A program made the position numbers and the translations under genes. The notes beneath the pieces were generated by a model. That model searched no databases and had not been told where the DNA came from. It saw nothing but the letters and a program-made list of their open reading frames with translations. This document shows, one piece after another, positions 1 to 8,401 of a stretch of 64,000 bases of DNA; the stretch's first letter is position 1; each line of letters begins with the position of its first letter. Source of the stretch: Phycisphaeraceae bacterium. GTDB taxonomy: Bacteria; Planctomycetota; Phycisphaerae; Phycisphaerales; UBA1924. The stretch lies in the NCBI GenBank assembly GCA_020639135.1, contig JACKHE010000006.1, forward strand, positions 216,772 through 280,771, read 5' to 3'.

Positions 1-1598
1 GGTCTGCTGTCGAGGAGCCGGTAGCCGAACAGGTTCAGTGCGTTCTCGTCCATGCCTCCGGCCCGCAGCTTGTCGATGGCTTCTCCGGTGCGGCCGGCGT
101 CGAGGAGCGTCATGTACGACACGTAGTCATCCGGCAGACGCGGCCTCACCCGCAGCTCCTTCTCGTCGGTGCGGAAGTAGCCCGTCACCTCGCCGGCTTC
201 GTTGCGTTCGAACCGGAACCTGGCGCCGTCGCTCTGCGTGATGAACTCGTCATCATCGGTCGGGATCCACCAGGTGGAGTCGTCACTGAGGAGCCAGCGG
301 GACATCAGGCGGTCGCCTTCCCGGGTCAGTTCGATCACGGAATCGTCCCGGACGAGGTAGCGGCCGGCCAGCTCGTCGAGCTTGTCTGCGGAGACATCCG
401 GCGCGACGACCGGGTCGATCGAGATACCTGGCCAGTCGAAGGCGCGCGTGACCGCGTGACGGATCTCGAGCGCCAACGCGCCGAAGTTGTCGGAGTTGCC
501 CATCATGACGAGCCCGCGGCCGCCTTCGGGGCTGGCGACAGCGAACGCCTGGAATCCCGCATCGACGCCGCCGTGACTGAAGAGCGGTCCGCCTCCCCAA
601 TCGACCTGGAAGAAGCCCAGCCCCGAACCGTCCCGCACCGGCGTGATCATCTCCAGGGCGGTCTCCCTGCTCAGCAGTGTTCCCGCGTCGCCGCGCAGCG
701 CCTTCTGCACGTCGAGGAGGAACCTGGCGAGGTCGGTCGCCGTGGTCCAGAGCCCGGCCGCGGCCATCTCGGGGTATGTGTGCCGTTTACCCCAGATCGG
801 AGCGCCGTTCGACAGGTATCCGACGGCGGCGTGCTTGAGCTTGCCCGGCGGGAGTGGCTGCTCGTACGTGCTCTGCGTCATGCCGATCGGTCCGAGGACC
901 CGCCGCCGCATCATCTCGGGGTAGGGAAGCCCGGCGAGGTCGGTCATCGCCAGCTGCATGACCGTCGTGCCGCCGCCGGAGTAACGAAGCTGGGCGCCGG
1001 GAACGAGATCGACGACAACGGGTGGCGAGTTGGCCGGGGGGACGCCATCGAGCACCTGAACGATCGTCGGGACGTCGGCGTCGATCGGGTAGCCGGCGAA
1101 GCCGTGCACGGTTGTGCCGCCGGTGTGACTGAGCAGTCGGCGGGGCGTGACGGGGTTCACCGCGGTGAACTCGTTCTCCGGGAGTTTCCAGCTCGTCAGG
1201 ATCGTGTTGATCGGCGCGTCCAGGTCGAGCTCGCCGTTCTGCGCCGCCGCCAGCACGGCGGCCGCCGCCACGGGCTTGCTGATCGACCCTGCAAGGAAGA
1301 GTGTGTCAGTCGTCGCCGGGACGCCCCCCTCGGCGTCGGCGAGGCCAAAGGCCTCGGCCCAGACAATCTCGTAGTTGTCGATCACCGCGATGCTCACCGC
1401 CCTGACCTTGTAGTGCGCCATCCGCTCCTCGAGGCTCCAGCCGGGCTCGCCGACGACCGTGACTTCCGGTTCGAGCCCCTGGACAACCGCCGCCGCCTCG
1501 GGGATTCGCGCCGTCGGTGGTTCGCCGATGACCGATGTCGCGCACCCGGCGCCGACCGAGAGCGCCGGTAGCGTCAGGCAGAGGACGAAACGCTTCAT
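1..1598 (-). CDS. Beta-lactamase-family serine hydrolase (C-terminus cut by window edge)
   Basis: The reading frame is open from an ATG at 1598 to the left end, giving about 532 residues without a stop. The protein begins with a short hydrophobic leader ending in GAGC near residue 19, a weak lipobox, so it is probably exported and may be a lipoprotein. Penicillin-binding/class C beta-lactamase motifs are present: SISK at 105-108 (nucleophile Ser and general-base Lys), YSG at about 206-208, and a late SHGG near 342. Family members act as esterases, D-aminopeptidases or transpeptidase-like enzymes in the envelope; the substrate cannot be read here. After the hydrolase domain comes a C-terminal extension with a helical, TPR-like stretch that runs off the window. 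It is divergent from the lipoprotein gene at 1774. Family assignment is firm and specificity unknown. Confidence 0.88.
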   Translation of the reverse strand, partial: MKRFVLCLTLPALSVGAGCATSVIGEPPTARIPEAAAVVQGLEPEVTVVGEPGWSLEERMAHYKVRAVSIAVIDNYEIVWAEAFGLADAEGGVPATTDTLFLAGSISKPVAAAAVLAAAQNGELDLDAPINTILTSWKLPENEFTAVNPVTPRRLLSHTGGTTVHGFAGYPIDADVPTIVQVLDGVPPANSPPVVVDLVPGAQLRYSGGGTTVMQLAMTDLAGLPYPEMMRRRVLGPIGMTQSTYEQPLPPGKLKHAAVGYLSNGAPIWGKRHTYPEMAAAGLWTTATDLARFLLDVQKALRGDAGTLLSRETALEMITPVRDGSGLGFFQVDWGGGPLFSHGGVDAGFQAFAVASPEGGRGLVMMGNSDNFGALALEIRHAVTRAFDWPGISIDPVVAPDVSADKLDELAGRYLVRDDSVIELTREGDRLMSRWLLSDDSTWWIPTDDDEFITQSDGARFRFERNEAGEVTGYFRTDEKELRVRPRLPDDYVSYMTLLDAGRTGEAIDKLRAGGMDENALNLFGYRLLDSR

Positions 1599-1773
1599 GA
1601 AGTGCTCCTTCCGGATTCGATGGGATCTCATCCGCGGCGGCAGCATGGCAGATGTTCGGACTCGGGGGCGTACCTGAGCCGTGCTCTCGGGATGCGGGCC
1701 CGGTTGTTTCTTGTATCCTGACGGATCGGTCTGGATTGTTCGCTGACTTCGATTGCATTCGTCGGGGAATCCA

Positions 1774-2346
1774 ATGCTTGCTGATCACTTCCGCGACACC
1801 TGGATTGCGGGCGCCATTGCATTCTTCTTGATCGTCAACATCACAGGATGCGCCGCCCCCCGGTCCCCCTGGGCCGATCTTCAGCATGACACCGCCCACG
1901 GATTCCAGGACCCGCTGCTCGATCGGTTGATCGGCGACTGGGTGCTCGAGGGGCGGATCGCGGGCAAGGACGTCGTGCACGACGTCACGGCCGAGTGGGT
2001 GGTGGGGCATCAGTACCTGCGGTTTGTCGAGCTTTCGCGGGAGCGGGAGGACGACGGGGCGCGCGCGTACGAGGCCATCGTCCTCATCGGCTGGGATGCT
2101 CAGCAAGACCGCTACGCCTGCCTGTGGCTCGACTCGACCGGCGGGAGCGGGCTCGTCAACGGGCTCATCGGCTACGCGGCGCCTTCCGATGACCGCCTGG
2201 TCTTCCGGTACGACTACGAAGACTTCAACTTCCGCACCGTGTTCATATTCGACAGGGACCTGGATCGTTGGCGCTGGGAGATGGACGCCGTCCGGGGCGA
2301 GGAGCTCCGGCCCTTCGCGCGGCTGACAATGACGCGGGTGCACTGA
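1774..2346 (+). CDS. Putative lipoprotein, lipocalin-like DUF1579-type
   Basis: A 190-residue protein. An in-frame TTG lies at 1753, but the ATG at 1774 is preferred because a GGGG tract lies about seven bases upstream and the leader then fits a signal peptide. The leader has a hydrophobic core and the lipobox ITGC, so it is predicted to be a lipidated envelope protein. The mature part begins with a phrase resembling (D/L)IGDWVLEG and continues with alternating hydrophobic and aromatic residues typical of small beta-barrel heme/lipid-binding-like or DUF1579-type domains. No catalytic motif is evident. It is divergent from the serine hydrolase and convergent with the DUF3052 gene, so it is probably monocistronic. 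Function is unknown; the family label is tentative. Confidence 0.75.
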   Translation: MLADHFRDTWIAGAIAFFLIVNITGCAAPRSPWADLQHDTAHGFQDPLLDRLIGDWVLEGRIAGKDVVHDVTAEWVVGHQYLRFVELSREREDDGARAYEAIVLIGWDAQQDRYACLWLDSTGGSGLVNGLIGYAAPSDDRLVFRYDYEDFNFRTVFIFDRDLDRWRWEMDAVRGEELRPFARLTMTRVH

Positions 2347-2366
2347 TCGCGCTGACGAGCGGCCGG

Positions 2367-2771
2367 CTACCGGTCCTTCAGTCTCCGTACGAATCGCAGC
2401 CCCGACCAGACATCGTCGATCGCGCAGGTCTTGTTGTCCACGAGTCCCAGGGCGAGGCCGATCTCGCGGACCCGGGCGTCGGAGAGGTCGGTCGGGACGC
2501 CGGAGGCCTTCTTGGGCCAGCCCAGCCAGAGCATGCCTGCGGTGGTGAGGCGCTTCGGGAGATTCTCCGCGGTTCGCTCCATCTCGCCGGCGCTGTCGGT
2601 CAGGAGCATGATCAGGTCGAAGGGGCGCGAACCGCGGAGGGCGGTGTGAATCTCGACGTCGTCGTCGAGGTCGTCCAACGGGGCCTCGGTCGCCTGCTTC
2701 AGCAGCGCGATGCGGTGGCCCGGTTTGATGCCGAGCTTCTTCGGGAGTGGTGTGCCTGAGTATCCGGCCAT
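2367..2771 (-). CDS. DUF3052 family protein
   Basis: A 134-residue protein starting at the ATG at 2771 (MAGYSGTPLPKKLGIKPG), which matches the usual start of DUF3052 proteins. An upstream in-frame ATG at 2804 would add eleven residues and has no better ribosome site. The GYSGTPLxKKLGI opening, the acidic DLDDDV segment and the later LWLGWPKK segment are family hallmarks. DUF3052 proteins are small soluble proteins of unknown function, common in actinobacteria and planctomycetes. It lies downstream of the small membrane protein gene on the same strand and converges on the lipoprotein gene. Family membership is solid; no biochemical role can be assigned. Confidence 0.85.
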   Translation of the reverse strand: MAGYSGTPLPKKLGIKPGHRIALLKQATEAPLDDLDDDVEIHTALRGSRPFDLIMLLTDSAGEMERTAENLPKRLTTAGMLWLGWPKKASGVPTDLSDARVREIGLALGLVDNKTCAIDDVWSGLRFVRRLKDR

Positions 2772-2858
2772 TGTGTGTGCCCAGTGGGTTTGGCTGATTG
2801 TCATCAGCCTACGACTCGGGCGGTCACCTGACCAGAGCGTGCGGCGCGGGGTGCGTGT

Positions 2859-3077
2859 TCACGCCATCTTGCGCATCAGGTACAGCGCCGAGGCGGTCAG
2901 CCCGGACAGGCCCCACAGCGCCAGCATGGTGTGGGCGAAGAAGGGGATGACGCTCAGGGCGAGGCCGGACAGAAGGCAGCCGAAGTCCGGCGCCTTCTTG
3001 CCGTAGATGAGCAGCCCGAGGCCGATCGCGCCGATGAGCATGCCGGAGAAAAGAACCGCCGGGTTGTCGAAGTCCAT
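2859..3077 (-). CDS. Small two-helix membrane protein
   Basis: A 72-residue protein made largely of two hydrophobic segments, about residues 8-25 and 35-66, separated by a short KKAPDFG turn. The start at 3077 is preceded by GGAAAGGGCGGCGAC, which contains a plausible ribosome-binding site. No cysteine pair, charge pattern or known motif suggests an enzymatic role; it is most likely an inner-membrane protein. It sits between katG and the DUF3052 gene, all on the minus strand, with a 16-bp perfect palindrome just upstream at 3102-3117. The gene is supported by its membrane-protein composition and start context; function is unknown. Confidence 0.65.
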   Translation of the reverse strand: MDFDNPAVLFSGMLIGAIGLGLLIYGKKAPDFGCLLSGLALSVIPFFAHTMLALWGLSGLTASALYLMRKMA

Positions 3078-3101
3078 GTCGCCGCCCTTTCCGCTGGAAG
3101 G

Positions 3102-3117
3102 TGATCCCGCGGGATCA
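3102..3117. repeat. Perfect 16-bp palindrome TGATCCCGCGGGATCA
   Basis: The palindrome is 25 bp upstream of the 72-residue membrane protein start and downstream of katG. There is no T-run, so it is more like an operator or a processing hairpin than an intrinsic terminator. Its role is not shown by the sequence. Confidence 0.4.
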
Positions 3118-3235
3118 TCGGGTCCTCAGGGCGATGTGGGCGCGTGAAACTCCGGAAGGGGTGGGGTCGCGCCGGCGACGCCGCGGCGGAACCGGCCGTG
3201 CGGGTTGTTATCGGCCCGGCGCACGGCGCCGGCGA

Positions 3236-5419
3236 TCAGTCGAACCGGTCGAGCTCCATCACCTTGTCCCACGCCGCGATGAAGTCGTGGACGAACTTCT
3301 CCCGGGCGTCGTCGCAGGCATACACCTCGGCAAGCGCCCGCAACTCCGAGTTGGAGCCGAATACTAGATCGGCGCGGGTCCCGGTCCAGCGCGCCTTTCC
3401 GGTGGCGCGGTCGCGGCCCTCGAAGGCGGACTGGCATTCGTCGGTGGACTTCCACTCGGTCCCCATGTCCAGCAGGTTGACGAAGAAGTCGTTGGTGAGC
3501 GCGCCGGGGTTGTCGGTGAGGACGCCGTGCTTGGTATGGCCGTGGTTGGCGTCGAGGACGCGGAGGCCTCCGACGAGGGCCGTCATCTCCGGCGCGGTGA
3601 GTGACAGGAGCTGCGCGCGATCGACGAGCAGGTGCTCGGCGGGCTTGTGGAAACCGTCGGCGCAGTAGTTGCGGAATCCGTCGGCCCTGAGCTCCAGCGC
3701 GGCGAAGGAGTGCGCATCGGTCTGCTCCTGCGTCGCGTCGGTGCGGCCGGGGCGGAAGGGGACCTTGACGCTGTGACCGGCCTTGCTCGCGGCATCCTCG
3801 ATGGCGGCGCAGCCCCCGAAAACAATCAGATCAGCGAGCGACACGCGCTTGGCCCCGGACTGGGCGCTGTTGAACTCCTGCCGGACCTTCTCGATCGCGG
3901 CGAGAGCACCGTGGAGCTGCTTCGGCTCATTGATGTCCCAGTCCTTCTGTGGGAAGAGCCGGATGCGCGCGCCGTTGGCGCCACCGCGCTTGTCGCTGTC
4001 GCGGTAGGTCGAGGCGGAGGCCCAGGCAGTGGCGACGAGCCGGCCGATCGAGAGGCCGCAGCCGAGGAGCTTTTTCTTGAGCGCCTCGATGTCGGCGGCG
4101 TCGATGAGCGGGTGATCGACCTCGGGGACGGGGTCCTGCCAGAGAAGCTGCTCGCCGGGGACCTCGGGTCCCAGGTAGCGGGCGATGGGCCCCATGTCGC
4201 GGTGGGTGAGCTTGAACCACGCGCGCGCGAAGGCGTCGGCGAACTCGTCGGGGTTCTGGTGGAATCTCCGCGAGATCGGCTCGTAGATCGGGTCCATGCG
4301 CATGGCCATGTCGGCGGTGGTCATGATGGGCGCGAACTTCTTTGTCGCGTCCTGCGCGCCGGGCGCCATGTCCTTCTCGGCGACGTCCTTCGCCTGCCAC
4401 TGCCAGGCGCCGGCCGGGCTCCTGACGAGCTCCCACTCGTAGCCGAAGAGCATGTCGAAGTAGCCGTTGTCCCACCTGGTCGGGTTCGGTGTCCAGGCGC
4501 CCTCGATGCCGCTGGTGATGGCGTCTTCACCGACACCGGAGCCGAAGCCGCAGCGCCAACCGAGTCCCTGCTCGGCGAGCGGCGCGCCCTCGGGCTCGCG
4601 GCCGACGTACTGGTCGGCGGGGGCGGCGCCGTGGCACTTGCCGAAGGTGTGCCCGCCGGCGGTGAGCGCGACGGTCTCCTCGTCGTTCATCGCCATGCGC
4701 GCGAAGGTCTCGCGGATGTCGCGGCCCTCGGCGACGGGGTCGGGCTCGCCGTTGGGGCCCTCCGGGTTGACGTAGATGAGCCCCATCTGCACGGCGCCGT
4801 AGGGGTTCTCGAGCACGCGCTCGCCGTGGTAGCGCTGGTCGCCGAGCCAGGTGGCCTCGACGCCCCAGTCGATGTCCTGCTCGGGCTCCCAGATGTCCGC
4901 GCGACCGCCGCCGAAGCCGAACGTCCTGAAGCCCATCGATTCGAGCGCGCAGTTGCCGGCGAGGATCATGAGGTCGGCCCAGGAGATCTTCCTGCCGTAC
5001 TTCTTCTTGACGGGCCAGAGGAGTCGGCGCGCCTTGTCGAGGTTGGCGTTGTCGGGCCAGCTGTTGAGCGGCGCGAAGCGCTGCGTGCCGGAGCCGGCGC
5101 CGCCGCGGCCGTCGTGGATGCGGTACGTGCCGGCGCTGTGCCAGGCCATGCGGATGAAGAGGCCGCCGTAGTGGCCGTAATCGGCGGGCCACCACTCCTG
5201 CGAGTCGGTCATCAGGGCGTACAGGTCCTTCTTGATCGCGGCGAGGTCGAGGGATCTGAACTCGGCGGCGTAGTCGAAGGATTCGCCCATCGGATCGGCG
5301 AGCGGGGAGTTCTGGCGCAGCACGCCGAGGTTGAGTTGCTCGGGCCACCAGTCCCGATTGGTCATCGCCTTGATGTGCTGCCCCCCAGTGAATGGGCACG
5401 TTGTCGCCTCGGCTGGCAT
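3236..5419 (-). CDS. katG: Catalase-peroxidase (HPI)
   Basis: A 727-residue bifunctional heme catalase-peroxidase that removes hydrogen peroxide, the normal length for KatG. The distal site is R90, W93 and H94 in IRMAWHSAGTYR. The proximal heme ligand is H257 in LTAGGHTFGKCHGA. Tyr216 in GLIYVNPEG is placed to form the Met-Tyr-Trp cofactor needed for catalase activity. The inactive second peroxidase-like domain characteristic of the family follows to the C-terminus. The start at 5419 follows a strong AAGGAG ribosome site. Only 12 bp separate it from the stop of the upstream fur-type gene, so the two are almost certainly co-transcribed, the furA-katG arrangement known from mycobacteria. No signal peptide; cytoplasmic. 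Confidence 0.98.
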   Translation of the reverse strand: MPAEATTCPFTGGQHIKAMTNRDWWPEQLNLGVLRQNSPLADPMGESFDYAAEFRSLDLAAIKKDLYALMTDSQEWWPADYGHYGGLFIRMAWHSAGTYRIHDGRGGAGSGTQRFAPLNSWPDNANLDKARRLLWPVKKKYGRKISWADLMILAGNCALESMGFRTFGFGGGRADIWEPEQDIDWGVEATWLGDQRYHGERVLENPYGAVQMGLIYVNPEGPNGEPDPVAEGRDIRETFARMAMNDEETVALTAGGHTFGKCHGAAPADQYVGREPEGAPLAEQGLGWRCGFGSGVGEDAITSGIEGAWTPNPTRWDNGYFDMLFGYEWELVRSPAGAWQWQAKDVAEKDMAPGAQDATKKFAPIMTTADMAMRMDPIYEPISRRFHQNPDEFADAFARAWFKLTHRDMGPIARYLGPEVPGEQLLWQDPVPEVDHPLIDAADIEALKKKLLGCGLSIGRLVATAWASASTYRDSDKRGGANGARIRLFPQKDWDINEPKQLHGALAAIEKVRQEFNSAQSGAKRVSLADLIVFGGCAAIEDAASKAGHSVKVPFRPGRTDATQEQTDAHSFAALELRADGFRNYCADGFHKPAEHLLVDRAQLLSLTAPEMTALVGGLRVLDANHGHTKHGVLTDNPGALTNDFFVNLLDMGTEWKSTDECQSAFEGRDRATGKARWTGTRADLVFGSNSELRALAEVYACDDAREKFVHDFIAAWDKVMELDRFD

Positions 5420-5431
5420 CGCTCGGTCTCC

Positions 5432-5893
5432 TTACGAGTGGTTGGTTGGGTCAGAGTTGCGCTGTGCGGTTGCTCCTGCATCGCTGATGCAGGCGGGGCA
5501 GCGGCCCCAGTAGATCACCTCCGCCTCGTCGATCGCGTACCCCGCGTCGTCGCAGGGCTTCAGACACGGCGCGGCGCCGACGGGACAGTCCACGTCCACC
5601 ACGGCGCCGCAGTTCCGGCAGATGAGGTGATGGTGGTTGTCGCCGATGCGGTCCTCGTACCGCGCCGGTGAGTTGGCGGGCTGGATGCGCCGGATCAGGC
5701 CTCGTTCTGCGAGCTCCTGCAGCGCGCTGTACACCGTCTGCCGGGAGATCGCGCCGATCATGGATCGGACGGCCTCGGCGAGGTCGTCGGCGGTGCGGTG
5801 CGGCTTCTCCGTGACGGCGCGGAGCACCGCCAGACGCTGGGCCGTGACGGTGATGCCGTGTTGTCTCAGGAGCTGCTCGGCGTCTTCCGGCAT
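5432..5893 (-). CDS. Fur/PerR-family transcriptional regulator
   Basis: A 153-residue metal-dependent repressor of the Fur superfamily. The N-terminal winged helix includes SRQTVYSALQELAERGLI. The dimerisation domain carries the HHH cluster at 87-89 and structural zinc cysteines C92/C95 (CRNC) and C132/C135 (CPAC). It is followed after 12 bp by katG, so it is best read as a FurA/PerR-like peroxide or iron sensor that controls katG and itself. A perfect inverted repeat (TTGTCCA-4-TGGACAA) lies at 5922-5939, about 30 bp upstream of the start, as expected for autoregulation. Whether it senses peroxide (PerR), iron or another metal cannot be told from sequence alone. Confidence 0.93.
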   Translation of the reverse strand: MPEDAEQLLRQHGITVTAQRLAVLRAVTEKPHRTADDLAEAVRSMIGAISRQTVYSALQELAERGLIRRIQPANSPARYEDRIGDNHHHLICRNCGAVVDVDCPVGAAPCLKPCDDAGYAIDEAEVIYWGRCPACISDAGATAQRNSDPTNHS

Positions 5894-5921
5894 GCCGATG
5901 TTCTACACCAAAAACTAGACA

Positions 5922-5939
5922 TTGTCCAATACTGGACAA
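5922..5939 (-). promoter_or_regulatory. Predicted Fur/PerR-type operator of fur-katG
   Basis: TTGTCCA (5922-5928) and TGGACAA (5933-5939) form a perfect 7-bp inverted repeat with a 4-bp spacer in an AT-richer stretch upstream of the regulator. Read on the minus strand it lies within the likely promoter: the TTGGAC within the repeat could serve as a -35 element, with TAGAAC 18 bp further on. Binding would therefore block transcription of both genes. Confidence 0.65.
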
Positions 5940-6055
5940 GATCTATGATAAACGACAGGTTTTCCACTGTGACCATGTGCTGGCGATGCGCAGCCGGCGC
6001 ATGACCGCACTGGTGATGCCCGGATGGCGTCAGGAGTGGTGTCTCGGCGGGGTTG

Positions 6056-6400
6056 TCAGCGACGGTGGTGGATCCGCCTGGGGCGCTGCCGGCCGGCGTC
6101 GCGAGCCTGGTGATCGATGGAGGAGACCCATCGGCAACCCATCTCGAAGGCGCCGTGGTCTTCGCTGACCCGGACGACCCGCGCGAGCTTGGGGTAGGCG
6201 TGGCGACGTGATGCGATGCGGATGCAATCGCCTTCGGCGGGGCGGGGGCCGGTCTTCGCCTGGAGTCGGATCCCGGATTCGGAGCGGTCGATCACGCTCG
6301 CCTGTCGATGCGTGTCCACGCCGTGGGTCCTCCAGGCGATGTGCTCGGCCCTGGGGTACTCGCGCACCTTCTGACGCCGGCGCGTGTTCATCGCACTCAT
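6056..6400 (-). CDS. PilZ-domain protein
   Basis: A 114-residue protein that is essentially one PilZ domain, the c-di-GMP receptor fold. The ATG at 6400 is chosen because GAAGAGGAGACC lies just upstream; a longer frame to 6457 has no support. An arginine-rich opening (TRRRQKVREYPR) corresponds to the RxxxR ligand loop, followed by DRSESGIRL, matching the (D/N)xSxxG motif. It is the downstream neighbour, on the same strand, of a REC-GGDEF-HD-GYP protein that could make or degrade c-di-GMP, so a local signalling pair is plausible. No transmembrane segment or other domain is present. The target it regulates is not evident. Confidence 0.85.
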   Translation of the reverse strand: MSAMNTRRRQKVREYPRAEHIAWRTHGVDTHRQASVIDRSESGIRLQAKTGPRPAEGDCIRIASRRHAYPKLARVVRVSEDHGAFEMGCRWVSSIDHQARDAGRQRPRRIHHRR

Positions 6401-6505
6401 GGTTCGGTCTCCTCTTCGGGTTGTCGTGTGAGGCGCCGGGCCGCGGGGTCTGGACAACGCATCCTGTGCGCGGTTCGCGCCGGGGTCTGGTCCTGGGCCG
6501 TTTGC

Positions 6506-8056
6506 TCAGGCGTACGAGAGCGTCTGGTGGTCGATGAAGTGCGCGGCATCGACAACCGCGGGGTGGAACTGCCGGCCGCGCTCGTGGCGGAGCTCCGACA
6601 GCGCCTGCGGGGTTGACTTGCGTTCCGTGTAGCCGCGATCGCTCATCATCGCGACGAGCGAATCCGCGACGGCGAGGATCGTGTACATCGAGGGCGGTTC
6701 GTCCGGCGTCGTTCGGTTGTCGTCATCAAGAAAGAACTGATGGTGCAGCGCGACCGCCTCGCAGACGGGATCGGGCGCGCCGCAGGCAGCGATCAGCATC
6801 GCGCCGAACCCGGCGTGTTCGTCGATGAAACGGCGCTCCGCGGGCTCGAGTTTCCTCGGCGCCGCGAGCAGCGCCTCCGGCGCGGCGACCTTGCCGATGT
6901 CGTGGAACTCCGAAGCGAGCGCCAGCTCCTCGAGCGCCTCCTCCCCGAGCCCGATCGACCTGCCCAGACGCTCGGCGAGGCGCCGGACGCGCAGGCCGTG
7001 CGGTCCGGTGTGTTCGAGCTGAACGCGGCCCAGGCAACCGCTGAGCCTTCGGAGGAGCGTCTTGAGCCGCTCGCGGGGCGTGAGCTCCGGGTCGGTCTGC
7101 AGCTCCTCGGCGATCTCCATCGCCTCGACCATGCGCCAGGTGCAGATCCGGTTGCGTCCCGATTCCTTCGCCAGGTACATCGCGCGGTCGGCCCGGGTGA
7201 CGATGTCCTCGTTCAGCTCGGAGGTCGGGACGACATCGACACCGATGCTTGCGGTGACGCTGACGCTCCTGCCCTGGGTGACATGGATCGGCGTGGATTC
7301 GATCTCCCGACGGAGGCGATCGGCCCAGCCCCAGGCGCTTGTCAGCGATGCCGAGGCTCGCAGGACGAGGAACTCCTCGCCGCCCCAGCGGATGATCGCG
7401 TCGGATGGCTCCGCGTTCGATCGGAGGATCCCCGCGACCGCCCTGAGCGCCTCGTCGCCCGCGGCGTGCCCGTGGTTGTCGTTGATGCTCTTGAAATGAT
7501 CGATGTCCAGGAGAATCACCGCGGTCTGCTCCCGGCGGTCGTGCCGCGAACGCTCCGAGTTGAGGGTCTGCAGTCCCGCGCGGCGGTTGCACAACCCGGT
7601 GAGCTGGTCGGTGTTGGCCTGCTGTGTGAGGCTGCTGAGCCGGCGGTTGGCCTCGCGGCGCTCTTTGCGCTGTCTGCGGGACTCCTCGATGACGGAGTCG
7701 ATGCGCTCCTTGAGCCGGTCGGAGTTGATCGCGTCTTCCTTCTTGACGAAGTCGGCCACCCCATGTCGCAACGCGTCGATGACGACCTGCTGCTCGTGGC
7801 TGGATGAGATCACCAGGATGGGTGTCTCGGGCTGGATGGCCCGCACTTCCTCGATCAGTTCGGGCGCGGTGTGCGGCGGGATGTGAAAATCCATCACGAT
7901 GCAGTCGAAGGGCGTCTCGCGCGCCGCCCGGAGCATTTCTTCTCTCGAATCAGAGACGGTGACGTTGAGTGCGGGATTGCCCTGGATGAGCGAGAGCAGA
8001 ATGAGACGCCGGTGATCAGCGTCATCGTCGATCAGTAGAATCCGTGTCTGCCGCAT
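6506..8056 (-). CDS. Response regulator with GGDEF and HD-GYP-like domains
   Basis: A 516-residue protein. The ATG at 8056 is preferred over an upstream ATG because GGAGGT precedes it and the REC domain starts at once. Domains in order: REC (acidic DDD at 10-12, phospho-acceptor D56 in VMDFHIP); a coiled linker; GGDEF with intact RWGGEEF and LLDIDHFKSINDNHGH, predicted to be an active diguanylate cyclase; then an HD domain with HDIGK, HH and a C-terminal ADSLVAMMSDRGY stretch of HD-GYP type. The canonical HHExxDGxGYP loop is degenerate (HHQFFLDDDN). The product-inhibition I-site RxxD before GGEEF is absent (EPSD instead). It thus probably makes c-di-GMP without product feedback. It lies downstream of a REC protein and kinase gene. 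Confidence 0.92.
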   Translation of the reverse strand: MRQTRILLIDDDADHRRLILLSLIQGNPALNVTVSDSREEMLRAARETPFDCIVMDFHIPPHTAPELIEEVRAIQPETPILVISSSHEQQVVIDALRHGVADFVKKEDAINSDRLKERIDSVIEESRRQRKERREANRRLSSLTQQANTDQLTGLCNRRAGLQTLNSERSRHDRREQTAVILLDIDHFKSINDNHGHAAGDEALRAVAGILRSNAEPSDAIIRWGGEEFLVLRASASLTSAWGWADRLRREIESTPIHVTQGRSVSVTASIGVDVVPTSELNEDIVTRADRAMYLAKESGRNRICTWRMVEAMEIAEELQTDPELTPRERLKTLLRRLSGCLGRVQLEHTGPHGLRVRRLAERLGRSIGLGEEALEELALASEFHDIGKVAAPEALLAAPRKLEPAERRFIDEHAGFGAMLIAACGAPDPVCEAVALHHQFFLDDDNRTTPDEPPSMYTILAVADSLVAMMSDRGYTERKSTPQALSELRHERGRQFHPAVVDAAHFIDHQTLSYA

Positions 8057-8401
8057 GTCTGGACCTCCGTGGTTCTCCCACACAACGGAGATCGGAAGCG
8101 GCATGCAACAGCTTGACAATCAACAGCCTACGATTGAAGTTCACGATCCCATAGTCGGTACAGATGATGTCAACGATCCGCCTGCGCCAGGCCGTCGTGC
8201 GGACGCCGAGGCCCCGACCGGACAACAAAGCTCGGGATCTTCCCGGACAGGTGTCGGAGGTTGTGCGGGTCATCCGGAGCGATCGGATCCGGGAACGGAT
8301 CGGCATGTCGCTGCTGCCGTGACAATGCACCCGAACCGGGGGTTGGATCTTGCTGCCTTGTGTCCGGGGGTTTCGCGGCTGCGCGACGGCGTTTGGCCAG
8401 A
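8057..8401. other. Intergenic region, no gene seen
   Basis: This 345-bp gap lies between two minus-strand signalling genes. It holds the GGAGGT ribosome site of the GGDEF gene at its left end and an AT-richer stretch around 8105-8165 that may contain that gene's promoter. I see no convincing ORF, terminator with a T-run or RNA gene. Confidence 0.5.

Noticed and set aside
3632..5671. Plus-strand ORF of 679 codons antisense to katG
   Set aside because: Antisense shadow of katG with Val/Gly/Arg-biased composition and no domain.
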